Assembly (NCBI RefSeq): GCF_040529065.1
Contig: NZ_CP132343.1
Span: 1,116,001-1,180,000 of the forward strand
From: Xanthomonas sacchari
Lineage (GTDB): Bacteria; Pseudomonadota; Gammaproteobacteria; Xanthomonadales; Xanthomonadaceae
Direction: 5' to 3'
DNA: 64,000 bases
Below are positions 54,420 to 63,523 of the stretch, one piece after another. Positions within the stretch are counted from its first letter, which is position 1; every line of letters begins with the position of its first letter. Both the position numbers and the translations under genes were made by a program. A model generated the notes under the pieces. It searched no databases, was not told where the DNA came from, and saw only the letters and a program-made list of their open reading frames with translations.

Positions 54420-55604
54420 ATGCCCACTGACCTTCCTTTGCCCGATGCCACCGCGCTGGCCCACAGCGATCGCCTGGCCGCGCACATGCGCGCCGAGATC
54501 GCCGCCGCTGGCGGAGCCATTCCGTTCTCGCGCTTCATGGAGCTGGCGCTGTACGCGCCCGGTCTGGGCTACTACAGCGCCGGCAGCAGCAAGTTCGGCG
54601 AAGAGGGCGATTTCGTCACCGCGCCGGAGCTGGGGCCCTTGTTCGCCGCCACCGTGTCCAATGCGTTGGCGCCGGTGCTGCAGCAACTCGGGCCGCAGGC
54701 GCGCATGCTGGAAGTGGGCGGCGGCAGCGGCGCCTTCGCCGAGGTCATGCTCAAGCGCCTGCTTGCGCTGGATGCGCTGCCCGAGCGCTACGCGATCCTG
54801 GAGCCCAGCGCCGATTTGCGCGAACGCCAGCGCGAGCGCCTGGCGCGCACGTTGATTCCGCCGGTGTTCGACCTGGTGGAATGGCTGGACCGGCCGTTCG
54901 ACGACGACTGGAACGGCGTGCTGTTCGCCAACGAGGTGATCGACGCCCTGCCGACGCCGCGCTTCGCGCTGCGCGACGGCGAGGTGTTCGAGGAAACCGT
55001 GATGCTGGACGGCGAGGGCCGCTTTCGCCGCGGCGAGCAGCCGGCCGATCCGCTGCTGGCGGCGGCGGTGCGGCACCTCGAGCGTTATCTGCAGACGCCG
55101 TTCGCCGACGGCTACCGCTCAGAACTGCTGCCGCAGTTGCCGTACTGGATCCAGGCGGTGGCCGGCGGCCTGCGCAGCGGCGCCATGCTGTTCGTGGATT
55201 ACGGTTATCCGCGCCGCGAGTTCTATCTGCCCGAGCGCGACGACGGCACCCTGCGCGCGTTCTACCGGCACCGCACGCATGCCGATCCGTACCGCTGGCC
55301 GGGCCTGCAGGACCTGACCGCGTCGGTGGACTTCACCGCGCTGGCTGAGGCCGGCACCGGGGCGGGCTTCGACCTGGCCGGCTACTGCAACCAGGCCAGC
55401 TTCCTGCTCGGCAACGGCCTGGACGCGCTGCTGGCCGAGGCCGAGGCGCGCAGCGACGAGGCCGCGCGGCTGCGCCTGCGCCAGCAGGTGAAGCGGTTGA
55501 CACTGCCCAGCGAGATGGGCGAGCGCTTCCAGGTGATGGGCTTCGAGCGCGACGTGTCGCTGGCGCCGGCGTTCCTGTCCGGCGACCTGACCTGGCGGCT
55601 GTGA
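54420..55604 (+). CDS. MidA/NDUFAF7-family SAM-dependent methyltransferase
   Basis: 394 residues. IPFSRFMELALYAPGLGYYSAGSSKFGEEGDFVTAPELGPLF, LEVGGGSGAFAEVML, VLFANEVIDALPTPRF and FVDYGYPRREFY are signatures of the MidA/NDUFAF7 (DUF185) family, which methylates an Arg in a complex I subunit in eukaryotes. The bacterial substrate is not established. The start at 54420 is chosen as the first Met near the family N-terminus. The stop and the VanZ start overlap as TGATG. Confidence 0.92.
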   Translation: MPTDLPLPDATALAHSDRLAAHMRAEIAAAGGAIPFSRFMELALYAPGLGYYSAGSSKFGEEGDFVTAPELGPLFAATVSNALAPVLQQLGPQARMLEVGGGSGAFAEVMLKRLLALDALPERYAILEPSADLRERQRERLARTLIPPVFDLVEWLDRPFDDDWNGVLFANEVIDALPTPRFALRDGEVFEETVMLDGEGRFRRGEQPADPLLAAAVRHLERYLQTPFADGYRSELLPQLPYWIQAVAGGLRSGAMLFVDYGYPRREFYLPERDDGTLRAFYRHRTHADPYRWPGLQDLTASVDFTALAEAGTGAGFDLAGYCNQASFLLGNGLDALLAEAEARSDEAARLRLRQQVKRLTLPSEMGERFQVMGFERDVSLAPAFLSGDLTWRL

Positions 55605-56005
55605 TGGCGGCAGTGCGCGACTTCCGCTGGCCCCGGCTGTGGCTGGGGCTGTGGTGGCTGGGCATCGTGGTACTGATCTACGTGTGCATGATGCCGCACC
55701 CGCCGCAGTTGTCGGACCTGCCCGACAGCGACAAGGCCGAGCACTTCATCGCCTACCTGCTGCTGGCCGCCGCGGCCGTGCAGCTCTATGCCGGGCCACG
55801 TGCCTGGACCTGGGCGGCGCTGGGCCTGCTCACGCTGGGCGTGGGCATCGAATTCGCGCAGGGCGCCTGGACCACCACGCGCTCGGCCGATCCGCTGGAT
55901 GCCCTGGCCGATGCATTGGGCGTGGCGGCCGGCATGGCCACCGCGGCCACGCCGTGGCGCGATCTGCTGTGGCGGCTGGAGCGCGGCAGCCTGCGCCGTC
56001 GTTGA
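55604..56005 (+). CDS. VanZ-like membrane protein
   Basis: 133 residues, about four membrane helices, with LPDSDKAEHFIAYLLLA (DK-HF motif) and the GVGIEFAQ helix of VanZ-like proteins. VanZ homologues are linked to low-level teicoplanin resistance but most have no known role. The ATG at 55604 overlaps the MidA stop. Confidence 0.85.
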   Translation: MAAVRDFRWPRLWLGLWWLGIVVLIYVCMMPHPPQLSDLPDSDKAEHFIAYLLLAAAAVQLYAGPRAWTWAALGLLTLGVGIEFAQGAWTTTRSADPLDALADALGVAAGMATAATPWRDLLWRLERGSLRRR

Positions 56006-56161
56006 GCGCGGCGGCGGCGCGGTCTACGCCGTCGGCCAAACGCCGGATTTCCCGGCCGCGCGCAAGTCGCGACAGGCGCGCTGCGCCTAGAGTGCCGGCG
56101 CCGGGCACCCCGCCCGGTCGCCGCGCGGCGACTCCGCGCGTCCGTGCAGGAGAGAACACGC

Positions 56162-56875
56162 ATGCAAGCACGACAGTCCACCCGTGCGGCGCGCGGCGCC
56201 GGCCTGTGCGCCGCGCTGTGCCTGGCGCTCAGCGCCGCGCCCGCCAGCGCCGCCTGGAACGATCTGTGCAGTGGCACCGCCACCTACACCAGCTCCGGCT
56301 ATTCCGGCGGGGCGCTGCTGCTGGATCCCATCGACCCGGCCGCCACGATCACCGCGTTGAACCCCAATCAGCTCAACTACGGCGGAATCCAGGCGGCCCT
56401 GGCCGGTGCCTATCTGCAGGTGCAGGGGCCGCGCGGCACGGTCACCGTGTACGTCACCGACCTGTATCCGGACGGCGCCGATTGCGGGCTGGACCTGTCG
56501 CCCAATGCCTTCGCCGCGATCGGCGACACCAGCGCCGGGCGCATCCCGATCCGCTGGCAGGTGGTGGCCGCGCCGGTCACCGGCAACGTGGTGTACCGGA
56601 TCAAGGAAGGTAGCTCGCAATACTGGGCGGCGATCCAGGTGCGCAACCACCGCTATCCGGTGGTGAAGTTCGAATACAAGAAGAACGGCGACTGGGTCAG
56701 CCTGCCCAAGACCGCGTACAACCACTTCGTCGGCGAACAGATGGGCGCGCAATTGCTGGAGATCCGCCTGACCGATATTCGTGGCCAGGTGGTCACCGAC
56801 ACCCTCGGCGCGCTGCCCAGCCAGGGCGACAAGGGCGTGTACTTCGCCGACGGGCACGTGCAGTTCCCGAAGTGA
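56162..56875 (+). CDS. bacterial expansin (EXLX1-like)
   Basis: 237 residues. Signal peptide ending near APASAA, then the two expansin domains. D1 (double-psi barrel): SGTATYTSSGYSGGALLLDP, NYGGIQAALAGAYL, TVYVTDLYPDGADCGLDLSP with Asp111 as the conserved acidic residue. D2 (CBM63): VVYRIKEGSSQYWAAIQVRN, where the cellulose-binding Trp pair of EXLX1 reads Tyr154-Trp155, and Tyr186 in YNHFV. It loosens cellulose-pectin networks without hydrolysis and is typical of plant vascular pathogens. AGGAGAGAA is a strong ribosome site. Confidence 0.95.
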   Translation: MQARQSTRAARGAGLCAALCLALSAAPASAAWNDLCSGTATYTSSGYSGGALLLDPIDPAATITALNPNQLNYGGIQAALAGAYLQVQGPRGTVTVYVTDLYPDGADCGLDLSPNAFAAIGDTSAGRIPIRWQVVAAPVTGNVVYRIKEGSSQYWAAIQVRNHRYPVVKFEYKKNGDWVSLPKTAYNHFVGEQMGAQLLEIRLTDIRGQVVTDTLGALPSQGDKGVYFADGHVQFPK

Positions 56876-56967
56876 ATCGGGTCCATACATGCGCCGGCGC
56901 TGCTTCCACTCGTATGCGCGCGCCTGCGTCGCGGCGATGACGCCGCGGCGCCGGCGCGGCCGCACAA

Positions 56968-59601
56968 TCAGAACTTGAAGTGCACCGTCGCCATGTAGCG
57001 GCGGCCGTTGTGGTAGCGGCCGGCCGGGTGGTCCTTGTCGCCCAGGTACTGCAGGTACTCCTCGTCCAGCAGGTTCTGCGCGTCCAGTTGCAGCGACCAC
57101 TGCGCATTGATCGCATAGCCCACGCTCGCGCCCAGGTCGGTGTAGTCGTCGACGCTGGCCGGCGCGGCGCCGGCGACGTAGCCGCCGGCCAGGTAGCTGT
57201 CGCGCCAGTTCAGGCTGATCCGCGCGTTCCACGGGCCCTTCTCGTAGTACGGGCTGAAGGCGACGCTGTTGCGCGACTGGTAGGGCAGCGGGTTGCCGCT
57301 GTTGTTCTCGCCGCTGGCGTAGGTGTAGTTGGCCGACAGGCCGAAGCCGCTCTCGCCGAACGGCTGCTGGTAGGCCAGGGTGAAGCCCTTGACCTTGCCG
57401 GTGCCGGCATTGCGCGGGCGCTGGATGCTGTAGTCGCAGTAGCCGTCGGCGGTGCAGCCGTTGCTGCCGAGCATCTGCGCCCAGGTCTGCGGCGAGGTGT
57501 CGCGGATCGCGTTGTACTGGCGCTCGATGGTGGCCGAGGTGTCGATGTAGTTGTCGATCTTCTTGTAGAAGACCGACCACGCCACCACTGCCTGCGGCGC
57601 GAAGTAGTACTCGGCCGAGAGGTTGAAGTTCCACGATTCGTACGGCGACAGCTCGGCATTGCCGCCGCTGCCGGTGAGCGTGGTGTCGTTGAGGAAGGTG
57701 TTGTTGACCATCTGGTTGTACGGCGCCCAGGCGATCACCTTGCCGGCGCCGAAGCGGAACACCCAGTCGTTCTCGGTGTCGTAGGCCAGATTCAGCGACG
57801 GCAGCAGGAAGTGCTCCGTCTTCGTGCGGGTCTGCCACTTGCTGTCCAGGTCCTGCAGCGTCGGCGTGCCGCTGTAGACGAAGCCGCTGCCTTCGGTCTT
57901 GGAATCCACGTAGCGCAGGCCGAGGTTGCCGCGCAGGCCGGCATTGGAGAAGTTCAGCTGCACGTAGGCGGCGTTGTTGGTCTGCTGCAGCGCCCAGGTG
58001 TTGTTGAGGTAGCTGGACGGATCCGGGTTGGCGTAGTCGACCGGGCTGTTGCGGATCCAGTCGATCACGTTGCCGCGCCCGGCCTGCACGTGCTGGCCGT
58101 GGTCGGGATAGAACCCGCGGATGTCGGTCAGGCCGATGGTGCCGATGTCGGCCAGCGTGCCGGGGGTGACGCCGCCGTAGACGTTGAGCGCGAAGTCCTC
58201 GTCGTGCTTGCCCTGGCGCACGCCGACCAGCAACTGGTTGAACACGCCGTCGAACTGCAGCTCCAGGTCGAGCTGGCCGTAGCGGTCCTTGCTCTGGGTG
58301 GAGAACACGCCGTTGTTGCCGATCCAGCCGCCGGCCGAGCCCCAGTTGGCCGGGTTGCGCGCGGCGGTGGGATCGTCGAAGCGGATGCCGCGGTCCAGAT
58401 CCCAGCGGAAGCCGCCGTTGTAGAACGGTTCGATGAAGTACTGCGCCAGGTCGTCGTTGTCGGACTTGCTCTGGCCGAGCTGGCCGCGCAGGGTCCAGCG
58501 TTCGCCGCGATAGGCACCGCGCAGGTCCAGGCCCTTGGTGGTCACCTGCGACTGGCGCACGTTGTTGTCGTAGATCACCGTGCCGCCGCCCGCATTGGCG
58601 TTGGCGCTGGAATGGCCGCTGCGGACCACGCCGTTGCGCACATCGCCCAGCGCATCGACCGCGGCGACGGTGCCCGGATTCCAGGTCAGGAAGCTGTACA
58701 TCGACTGGTTGTAGTTGTCGAAGTCTTCCTTGATGTACAGGCCGCTGAGGTTGAACTCCAGCGCGTCGCTGGGCTTGAGCTGCAGGTTGAGCACCGCGCT
58801 GTCGCGCTTGCGGTCCTGCTGGAACCAGGCGGCGTTGATCGAGTTGGGCACGTCGGCATCGGCGGGCACGCCGGTGGCGTTGGCGAAGGTGCTGGCCTTG
58901 GCGTAGCCGAACACCTCCAGCCCCTGGCGGTCCACGCGTTCCTCGTAGTGCTGCGCGGACACCGCGACGCCGAAGGTCTCCTGCGGATTCTTCCAGCTGT
59001 ACAGCAGCGACGCGTTCGGCTTGCCTTCGCTGGCCTGTTGGCTGTAGCTGTAGCCCACCGAGCCGGCGATCTCGTTGGCCTTCAGGTCCAGCGGCTGGCG
59101 GGTATGCATCAGCACGGTGCCGCCGAGGCTGCCCTCGGTCAGCCGCGCCTCGGAGGATTTGACGATCTCCGCGCGGCCCAGGATCTGCGGCGACAGCAGG
59201 GTGTAGTCGAAGCCGCGATTGGGCTGCTCGCCATACAGCCAGATCGCCTGGGCCACCGGGTGGCCGTCCAGGAACGACAGGTTGAGGCTGGGATCGGTGC
59301 CGTCGATGCTGACCCGCTCGCCCTGGCCGAAGCGGCGGTCGATGGTGACGCCGGGAATCTGCGCGAACGCCTCGGCGACGTTGGTGCTGGGGAACTTGCC
59401 GATGTCCTCGGCGGTGATCGCCTCGGACACGGTGACGTTGTTGCGCTTGGTGTCCAGCGACTTCTCCAGGCTGGCGCGGATGCCGACCACCTGGACCGCG
59501 TCCAGATCGGTGGCGGCGGAATCGGCCTGCTGCGCCTGCGCGGCGAAGGCGAGGACGCTGGCGGCGATGGCCGCGGACAAGACGGAATGGCGATATTGCA
59601 T
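56968..59601 (-). CDS. TonB-dependent receptor, Xanthomonas/Caulobacter type
   Basis: 877 residues. Signal peptide (SAAIAASVLAFAAQAQ), plug domain (about 30-170) with SEAITAEDIGKFPSTNVAEAFAQIPGVTID, GTDPSLNLSFLDGHPVAQ and GSLGGTVLMHTRQPLDL, and a barrel ending in HFKF. TIGR01782-like. Receptors of this kind import plant-derived oligosaccharides. AGGGAGAGA precedes ATG on the minus strand. It is divergent from another such receptor across a 1.1-kb regulatory region. Confidence 0.93.
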   Translation of the reverse strand: MQYRHSVLSAAIAASVLAFAAQAQQADSAATDLDAVQVVGIRASLEKSLDTKRNNVTVSEAITAEDIGKFPSTNVAEAFAQIPGVTIDRRFGQGERVSIDGTDPSLNLSFLDGHPVAQAIWLYGEQPNRGFDYTLLSPQILGRAEIVKSSEARLTEGSLGGTVLMHTRQPLDLKANEIAGSVGYSYSQQASEGKPNASLLYSWKNPQETFGVAVSAQHYEERVDRQGLEVFGYAKASTFANATGVPADADVPNSINAAWFQQDRKRDSAVLNLQLKPSDALEFNLSGLYIKEDFDNYNQSMYSFLTWNPGTVAAVDALGDVRNGVVRSGHSSANANAGGGTVIYDNNVRQSQVTTKGLDLRGAYRGERWTLRGQLGQSKSDNDDLAQYFIEPFYNGGFRWDLDRGIRFDDPTAARNPANWGSAGGWIGNNGVFSTQSKDRYGQLDLELQFDGVFNQLLVGVRQGKHDEDFALNVYGGVTPGTLADIGTIGLTDIRGFYPDHGQHVQAGRGNVIDWIRNSPVDYANPDPSSYLNNTWALQQTNNAAYVQLNFSNAGLRGNLGLRYVDSKTEGSGFVYSGTPTLQDLDSKWQTRTKTEHFLLPSLNLAYDTENDWVFRFGAGKVIAWAPYNQMVNNTFLNDTTLTGSGGNAELSPYESWNFNLSAEYYFAPQAVVAWSVFYKKIDNYIDTSATIERQYNAIRDTSPQTWAQMLGSNGCTADGYCDYSIQRPRNAGTGKVKGFTLAYQQPFGESGFGLSANYTYASGENNSGNPLPYQSRNSVAFSPYYEKGPWNARISLNWRDSYLAGGYVAGAAPASVDDYTDLGASVGYAINAQWSLQLDAQNLLDEEYLQYLGDKDHPAGRYHNGRRYMATVHFKF

Positions 59602-60087
59602 GATGTCTCTCCCTCATCATTCAATGGATCAACGCGATTGCGCGGACGGTACGCCGCGCGCCGGGGTGCCTGTTGCCTTACTGCCTGTGCTGCGGATGCG
59701 GGCTGGAGTGCCGGGTGTTGCGAAACGTGGAGGCCGTCCCGCGTTGCGCGGGAGGGCAGGTGCTGCCGGTGCGGTGCGCACGCGGATGCGTGGCCGGTCT
59801 TGGCGCGCGCAGGGTGGTAGGGCGGTCACCGGAGACGGCGATCAGCGAGGCTGCCCATCGCGGTCGATCGGAATGGGCTGCGAGCGCGGTGCGGCGCAGC
59901 AACAGCCGCAGTGGACTGGGCGCGGCATGCGCGCTCGGCAGCTGCTGTGCTTGGTCATGCCACGAAGTGCCGCGTGCGACACGCGACGCGTGCGAACGGA
60001 TCATTGCGATCACATGCCTCCCTTGGCCCCGCTTTCGCGCCGCAATGCGCGGCTACACCCCCGTGTGCGCCGATTCTTACGAGCCTA

Positions 60088-60101
60088 TGACAACGATGTC
60101 A
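60088..60101. promoter_or_regulatory. operator-like palindrome TGACAACGATGTCA
   Basis: TGACAACGATGTCA has perfect 5-bp arms and resembles LacI-family operators (TGACAACGTTGTCA-like). The first 11 bp are repeated at 60321-60331. Regulator not in the window. Confidence 0.45.
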
Positions 60102-60290
60102 AGTCTCGTTGCAAAAATTTGTCTGGTTCTGGTTTTGTCGCTCAATATCGGCAGTGGATCCCGGAAAGGATGCGCTGCTGAAATAAAAATCCTTTTTTAT
60201 CAATTGCTTGTGCGGGCGCTCAGCGCGGCTCGCCAGCCTGCACAAATGAGAATGCAATGCGCTTATGCGGCGATGCACAAAATTGGTCTC

Positions 60291-60327
60291 GTTGTCACAA
60301 TTGGTGCGGCATAGGTATCGTGACAAC
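60291..60327. promoter_or_regulatory. inverted pair GTTGTCAC ... GTGACAAC
   Basis: Perfect 8-bp inverted repeat, 60291-60298 and 60320-60327, with a 21-bp gap, so the two half-sites are about three helical turns apart. Same half-site as 60088-60101. Confidence 0.45.
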
Positions 60328-60447
60328 GATGCGTGAACAACGCCGCGCGAGAAATATTTTTCTCATCTAAGCGATTGATATATAAGAGATTTAATGGCTT
60401 CAGCTTACAAGTCCAGGGGTCATTCTTCGATTTCGTGCGGCGTGGCG

Positions 60448-60476
60448 TTGACACAATTTTTCTAAGACCATAAGAA
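60448..60476 (+). promoter_or_regulatory. candidate promoter of the rightward TonB receptor
   Basis: TTGACA (60448-60453), a 17-bp spacer and TAAGAA (60471-60476). It lies 264 bp upstream of the receptor start and downstream of the operator-like sites. Confidence 0.5.
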
Positions 60477-60739
60477 TCGAAGCGCCTGGAATTGGTCCTT
60501 GCCAATTCGGGCCAGATCTGTCCAGTCGCACCATGCAGTCGCCCGTTCCGGGGAAGGGACGGGGACGCGCCTCCCGCAACACAGGGCGCAGGAAACAGCC
60601 AGAACGTTCCATCGACTCCGTCCGCACGGACGGCCTCGCCCTGCGCGTCGCGTCGGGCGCGATGGAGGGTGCTGCCTGCCGATCGCCGCCTTGGATGTCA
60701 GACGTCGTCGTGCCGATCGCCATCAACCAGGATAGCCCA

Positions 60740-63439
60740 ATGCCACATGTCGCCCGCTTCCGTTCGCATTGTTGTCCCCTGTCCGTCCTCGCCAGCGCCA
60801 TCGCGCTCGGCCTGTTCAGTGCCACTGTGCAGGCGCAGCAAGCGCCCGCGTCCGATTCGATTTCCCAGCTCGACACGGTGACCGTCACCAGTTCCTACCA
60901 GAAGAGCCTGATCACCGCGCTGGACAACAAGCGCGAGGATGCGCGCATGACCGACGGCATCTCGTCGGAGGACATCGGCAAGTTCCCGGCCGAAAACATC
61001 GCCGAGGCGATCCAGCGCATTCCCGGCGTGCAGATCTCCACCATCAACGGGCGCGGCTCGACCATCAGCATCCGCGGCCTGGGCCCGCAATACTCGGCCA
61101 CCACGATCAACGGCCAGACCATCAAGAGCGCCGATTTCACCGATGGCTTCCGCTACGACATCATCCAGCCGGAGGTGGCCGCGGCGATCGAGGTGATCAA
61201 GTCGCCGTCGGCGGACATGGATGCCGGCGGCCTGTCCGGCACCGTCAACATCGAGACCACCAAGCCGCTGGACTACAAGGAGCGCAAGCTGATCTTCTCG
61301 GCGAAGGAGCAGTACGCCGAATTCGCCGGCGGCGCGCCGACGCCCAAGGGCGTGCTGACCTACATCGACCAGTTCCATCTGGCCGACGGCGGCGAACTGG
61401 GCGTGTTCGTCAACGCCGGCTACCAGAAGCTCCGCGACCGTGCCGACTACCTGTGGATCGACCGCTGGTACACCCAGGACACCGGCGACGGCACCCTCTA
61501 CATCCCGCGCCGTCCGCGCTATCGCTCGATCGAGCGCGAGACCGACCGCAAGATGTTCACCGCCGGGCTGCAGTGGAAACCCAACGACCGCCTGGAGATG
61601 AACCTGACCGCGCTGTATTCGCAGGACAAGACCGACAACGACATGAATCAGTTGGTCTACTCCTTCGACCGCAACTACCTGACCGTGCTGCAGACCGAAG
61701 GCCTGACCGCGACCAAGGTGTCGGCGTCCAACTACTGGCTGGAGAACAACCGCCAGCTCGAGCGCCACGACCTGAGCTCGCAACTGCTGACCTGGGACGC
61801 GCGCTGGAAGGGCGACGCGTGGACCTTCAGCGGCGTGGCCAACTACACCGAAGGCAAGACCGACGAGGACGAGCGCGCGGTGATCCTCGGCCGCAAGCCG
61901 AGCGCGACGCTGTTCGACATGTCCAATCCCGGCGCGATCTCGCTGACCACCGATGCCGACGCCACCGACGCCAGCGCCTGGAACAAGGCCAACCTGGTCC
62001 GCGACGAATACCCCAACGGTGCGATCAACGCGCTGCGCAACAAGGAATGGTCGCTGCAGTTCGATGCCGAGCGCTACGTCGGCAACGGCGTCCTGGACGC
62101 GGTCAAGGTCGGCACCAAGTTCCGCCGCGAGACCTTCGATCGCAACGTCTGGCGTCGCGACTTCCTGTACCTGATCAACTCCGGCGCGGTGTCCGGCTAC
62201 GGCATGTTCCCGGAATTGTCGGCGGCCAGTTCCAACGTCAGCAACTTCCTCGACGGCGACCTGGCCTCGCAGAGCGACTGGGTGGCGCCGGACGTGTACG
62301 CCTACGCCAGGGCCCTGGCGGCCTCCGGCATTACCGTGCCGGTGCTGTTCGCGCCGCAGGCCAGCTACCACATCCGCAACGACATCTTCTCCGCCTACGC
62401 GCTGGCCAAGATCGACACCGACGTCGGCAGCATGCGCCTGCGCGGCAACGTCGGCGTGCGCTACGAGGGCACCAAGCGCACCACCGATACCTACCTGACC
62501 ACCGCCTCGCAATACAGCGAGGATGCCAACGAGGTGGTCGGCACCGCGCGCGCCCCGTACGACTACCACAACTGGCTGCCGAGCCTGAACCTGGTGCTGG
62601 ACATGCGCGAGGACCTGCTGCTGCGCTTTGCCGCCGGCAAGGTGCTGGTGCGGCCGATCCTGGACAGCAACACCGCCATCGCCACCACCATCTCCTCCGG
62701 CAGCAACACCGGCGGCACCACCACCTACGACGTGGCGCTGGGCCAGACCGACCTGAAGGCGCTGACTGCCGACCAGGCCGACCTCAGCCTGGAGTGGTAC
62801 TACGGCCAGGGCGGCGGGCTGACCCTGGCCGGCTTCTGGAAGAACGTCAAGAACGGCACCTTCAACAGCATCGTCTGCCCGGCCACGTTCAACGGCACGG
62901 CGCTGTCCACCAACGGCGCCGGCGACTGCGTGGACGGCAGCGGCAACATCTACGAGATCACCGCCACCCGCAACGATCCGAGCAAGGTCAAGATCAAGGG
63001 CTACGAACTGGGCTGGACCCAATCCTTCGATGCCTGGCTGCCGATCCAGGGCTTCGGCCTGACCGCCAACTTCACCCGGGTGATCCCGCAGCGCGACACC
63101 GACTTCAAGATCCGCAACCTGTCGGAGAAGACCTGGAACGCCACCGGCTACTGGGAGAACGCGATGTTCTCCGCGCGCCTGTCGCTGAACCATCGCAGCG
63201 AGTACGAGCAGGACAGCAGCGACAGCTTCTTCGCCCGCGAAGGCCACACCATGAAGGCGCGCACCCAGGTCGATGCGGTGCTCGGCTACCAGGCCACCGA
63301 CAAACTCAGCTTCCAGCTCGGCGCGCTCAACCTGACCAACAAGAAGGAAGAGGCGTACAAGGACATCAGCAGCCGCTGGCAGATGACCGGGGTCACCGGC
63401 CGCAGCTTCTACGTGTCGATGCAGTGGGACATCCTGTGA
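60740..63439 (+). CDS. TonB-dependent receptor, Xanthomonas/Caulobacter type
   Basis: 899 residues. Signal peptide (LSVLASAIALGLFSATVQAQQ), plug with GISSEDIGKFPAENIAEAIQRIPGVQIS and GLSGTVNIETTKPLDY, and a barrel ending in MQWDIL. TIGR01782-like, the same type as the divergent neighbour. AGGAT lies upstream of ATG at 60740; the frame stays open further upstream but a signal peptide is only formed from here. A GH2 enzyme follows 84 bp later, so the receptor probably imports the sugar that enzyme processes. Confidence 0.93.
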   Translation: MPHVARFRSHCCPLSVLASAIALGLFSATVQAQQAPASDSISQLDTVTVTSSYQKSLITALDNKREDARMTDGISSEDIGKFPAENIAEAIQRIPGVQISTINGRGSTISIRGLGPQYSATTINGQTIKSADFTDGFRYDIIQPEVAAAIEVIKSPSADMDAGGLSGTVNIETTKPLDYKERKLIFSAKEQYAEFAGGAPTPKGVLTYIDQFHLADGGELGVFVNAGYQKLRDRADYLWIDRWYTQDTGDGTLYIPRRPRYRSIERETDRKMFTAGLQWKPNDRLEMNLTALYSQDKTDNDMNQLVYSFDRNYLTVLQTEGLTATKVSASNYWLENNRQLERHDLSSQLLTWDARWKGDAWTFSGVANYTEGKTDEDERAVILGRKPSATLFDMSNPGAISLTTDADATDASAWNKANLVRDEYPNGAINALRNKEWSLQFDAERYVGNGVLDAVKVGTKFRRETFDRNVWRRDFLYLINSGAVSGYGMFPELSAASSNVSNFLDGDLASQSDWVAPDVYAYARALAASGITVPVLFAPQASYHIRNDIFSAYALAKIDTDVGSMRLRGNVGVRYEGTKRTTDTYLTTASQYSEDANEVVGTARAPYDYHNWLPSLNLVLDMREDLLLRFAAGKVLVRPILDSNTAIATTISSGSNTGGTTTYDVALGQTDLKALTADQADLSLEWYYGQGGGLTLAGFWKNVKNGTFNSIVCPATFNGTALSTNGAGDCVDGSGNIYEITATRNDPSKVKIKGYELGWTQSFDAWLPIQGFGLTANFTRVIPQRDTDFKIRNLSEKTWNATGYWENAMFSARLSLNHRSEYEQDSSDSFFAREGHTMKARTQVDAVLGYQATDKLSFQLGALNLTNKKEEAYKDISSRWQMTGVTGRSFYVSMQWDIL

Positions 63440-63523
63440 GGGCGGCGCAGGCGCCTGCGGGCTAGCGCGACCCGACCCGGCGCCGCGGTGGCGCCGGGCG
63501 GTCGATCCGATGAGGACAAGCGC

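Larger units (their letters stand above)
59602..60739. promoter_or_regulatory. 1.1-kb divergent regulatory region between two TonB receptors
   Basis: No convincing gene: reading frames here have no signal, motif or ribosome site. The right half (about 60080-60480) is clearly AT-richer than the rest of the window. It carries repeated TGACAA/TTGTCA half-sites (see separate entries), a LacI-type arrangement, and a good promoter at 60448-60476 for the rightward receptor. A promoter for the leftward receptor should lie near 59620-59750 but I could not place it. Confidence 0.6.

Noticed and set aside
56980-59820. 946-codon open frame antisense to the leftward TonB receptor
   Set aside because: Composition is Val/Ala/Gly/Arg-biased like a complement of coding DNA, with no domain.
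59219-60181. Plus-strand frames in the gap between the divergent receptors
   Set aside because: Arg/Gly/Cys-rich translations with no ribosome site or domain; half overlaps the receptor gene.
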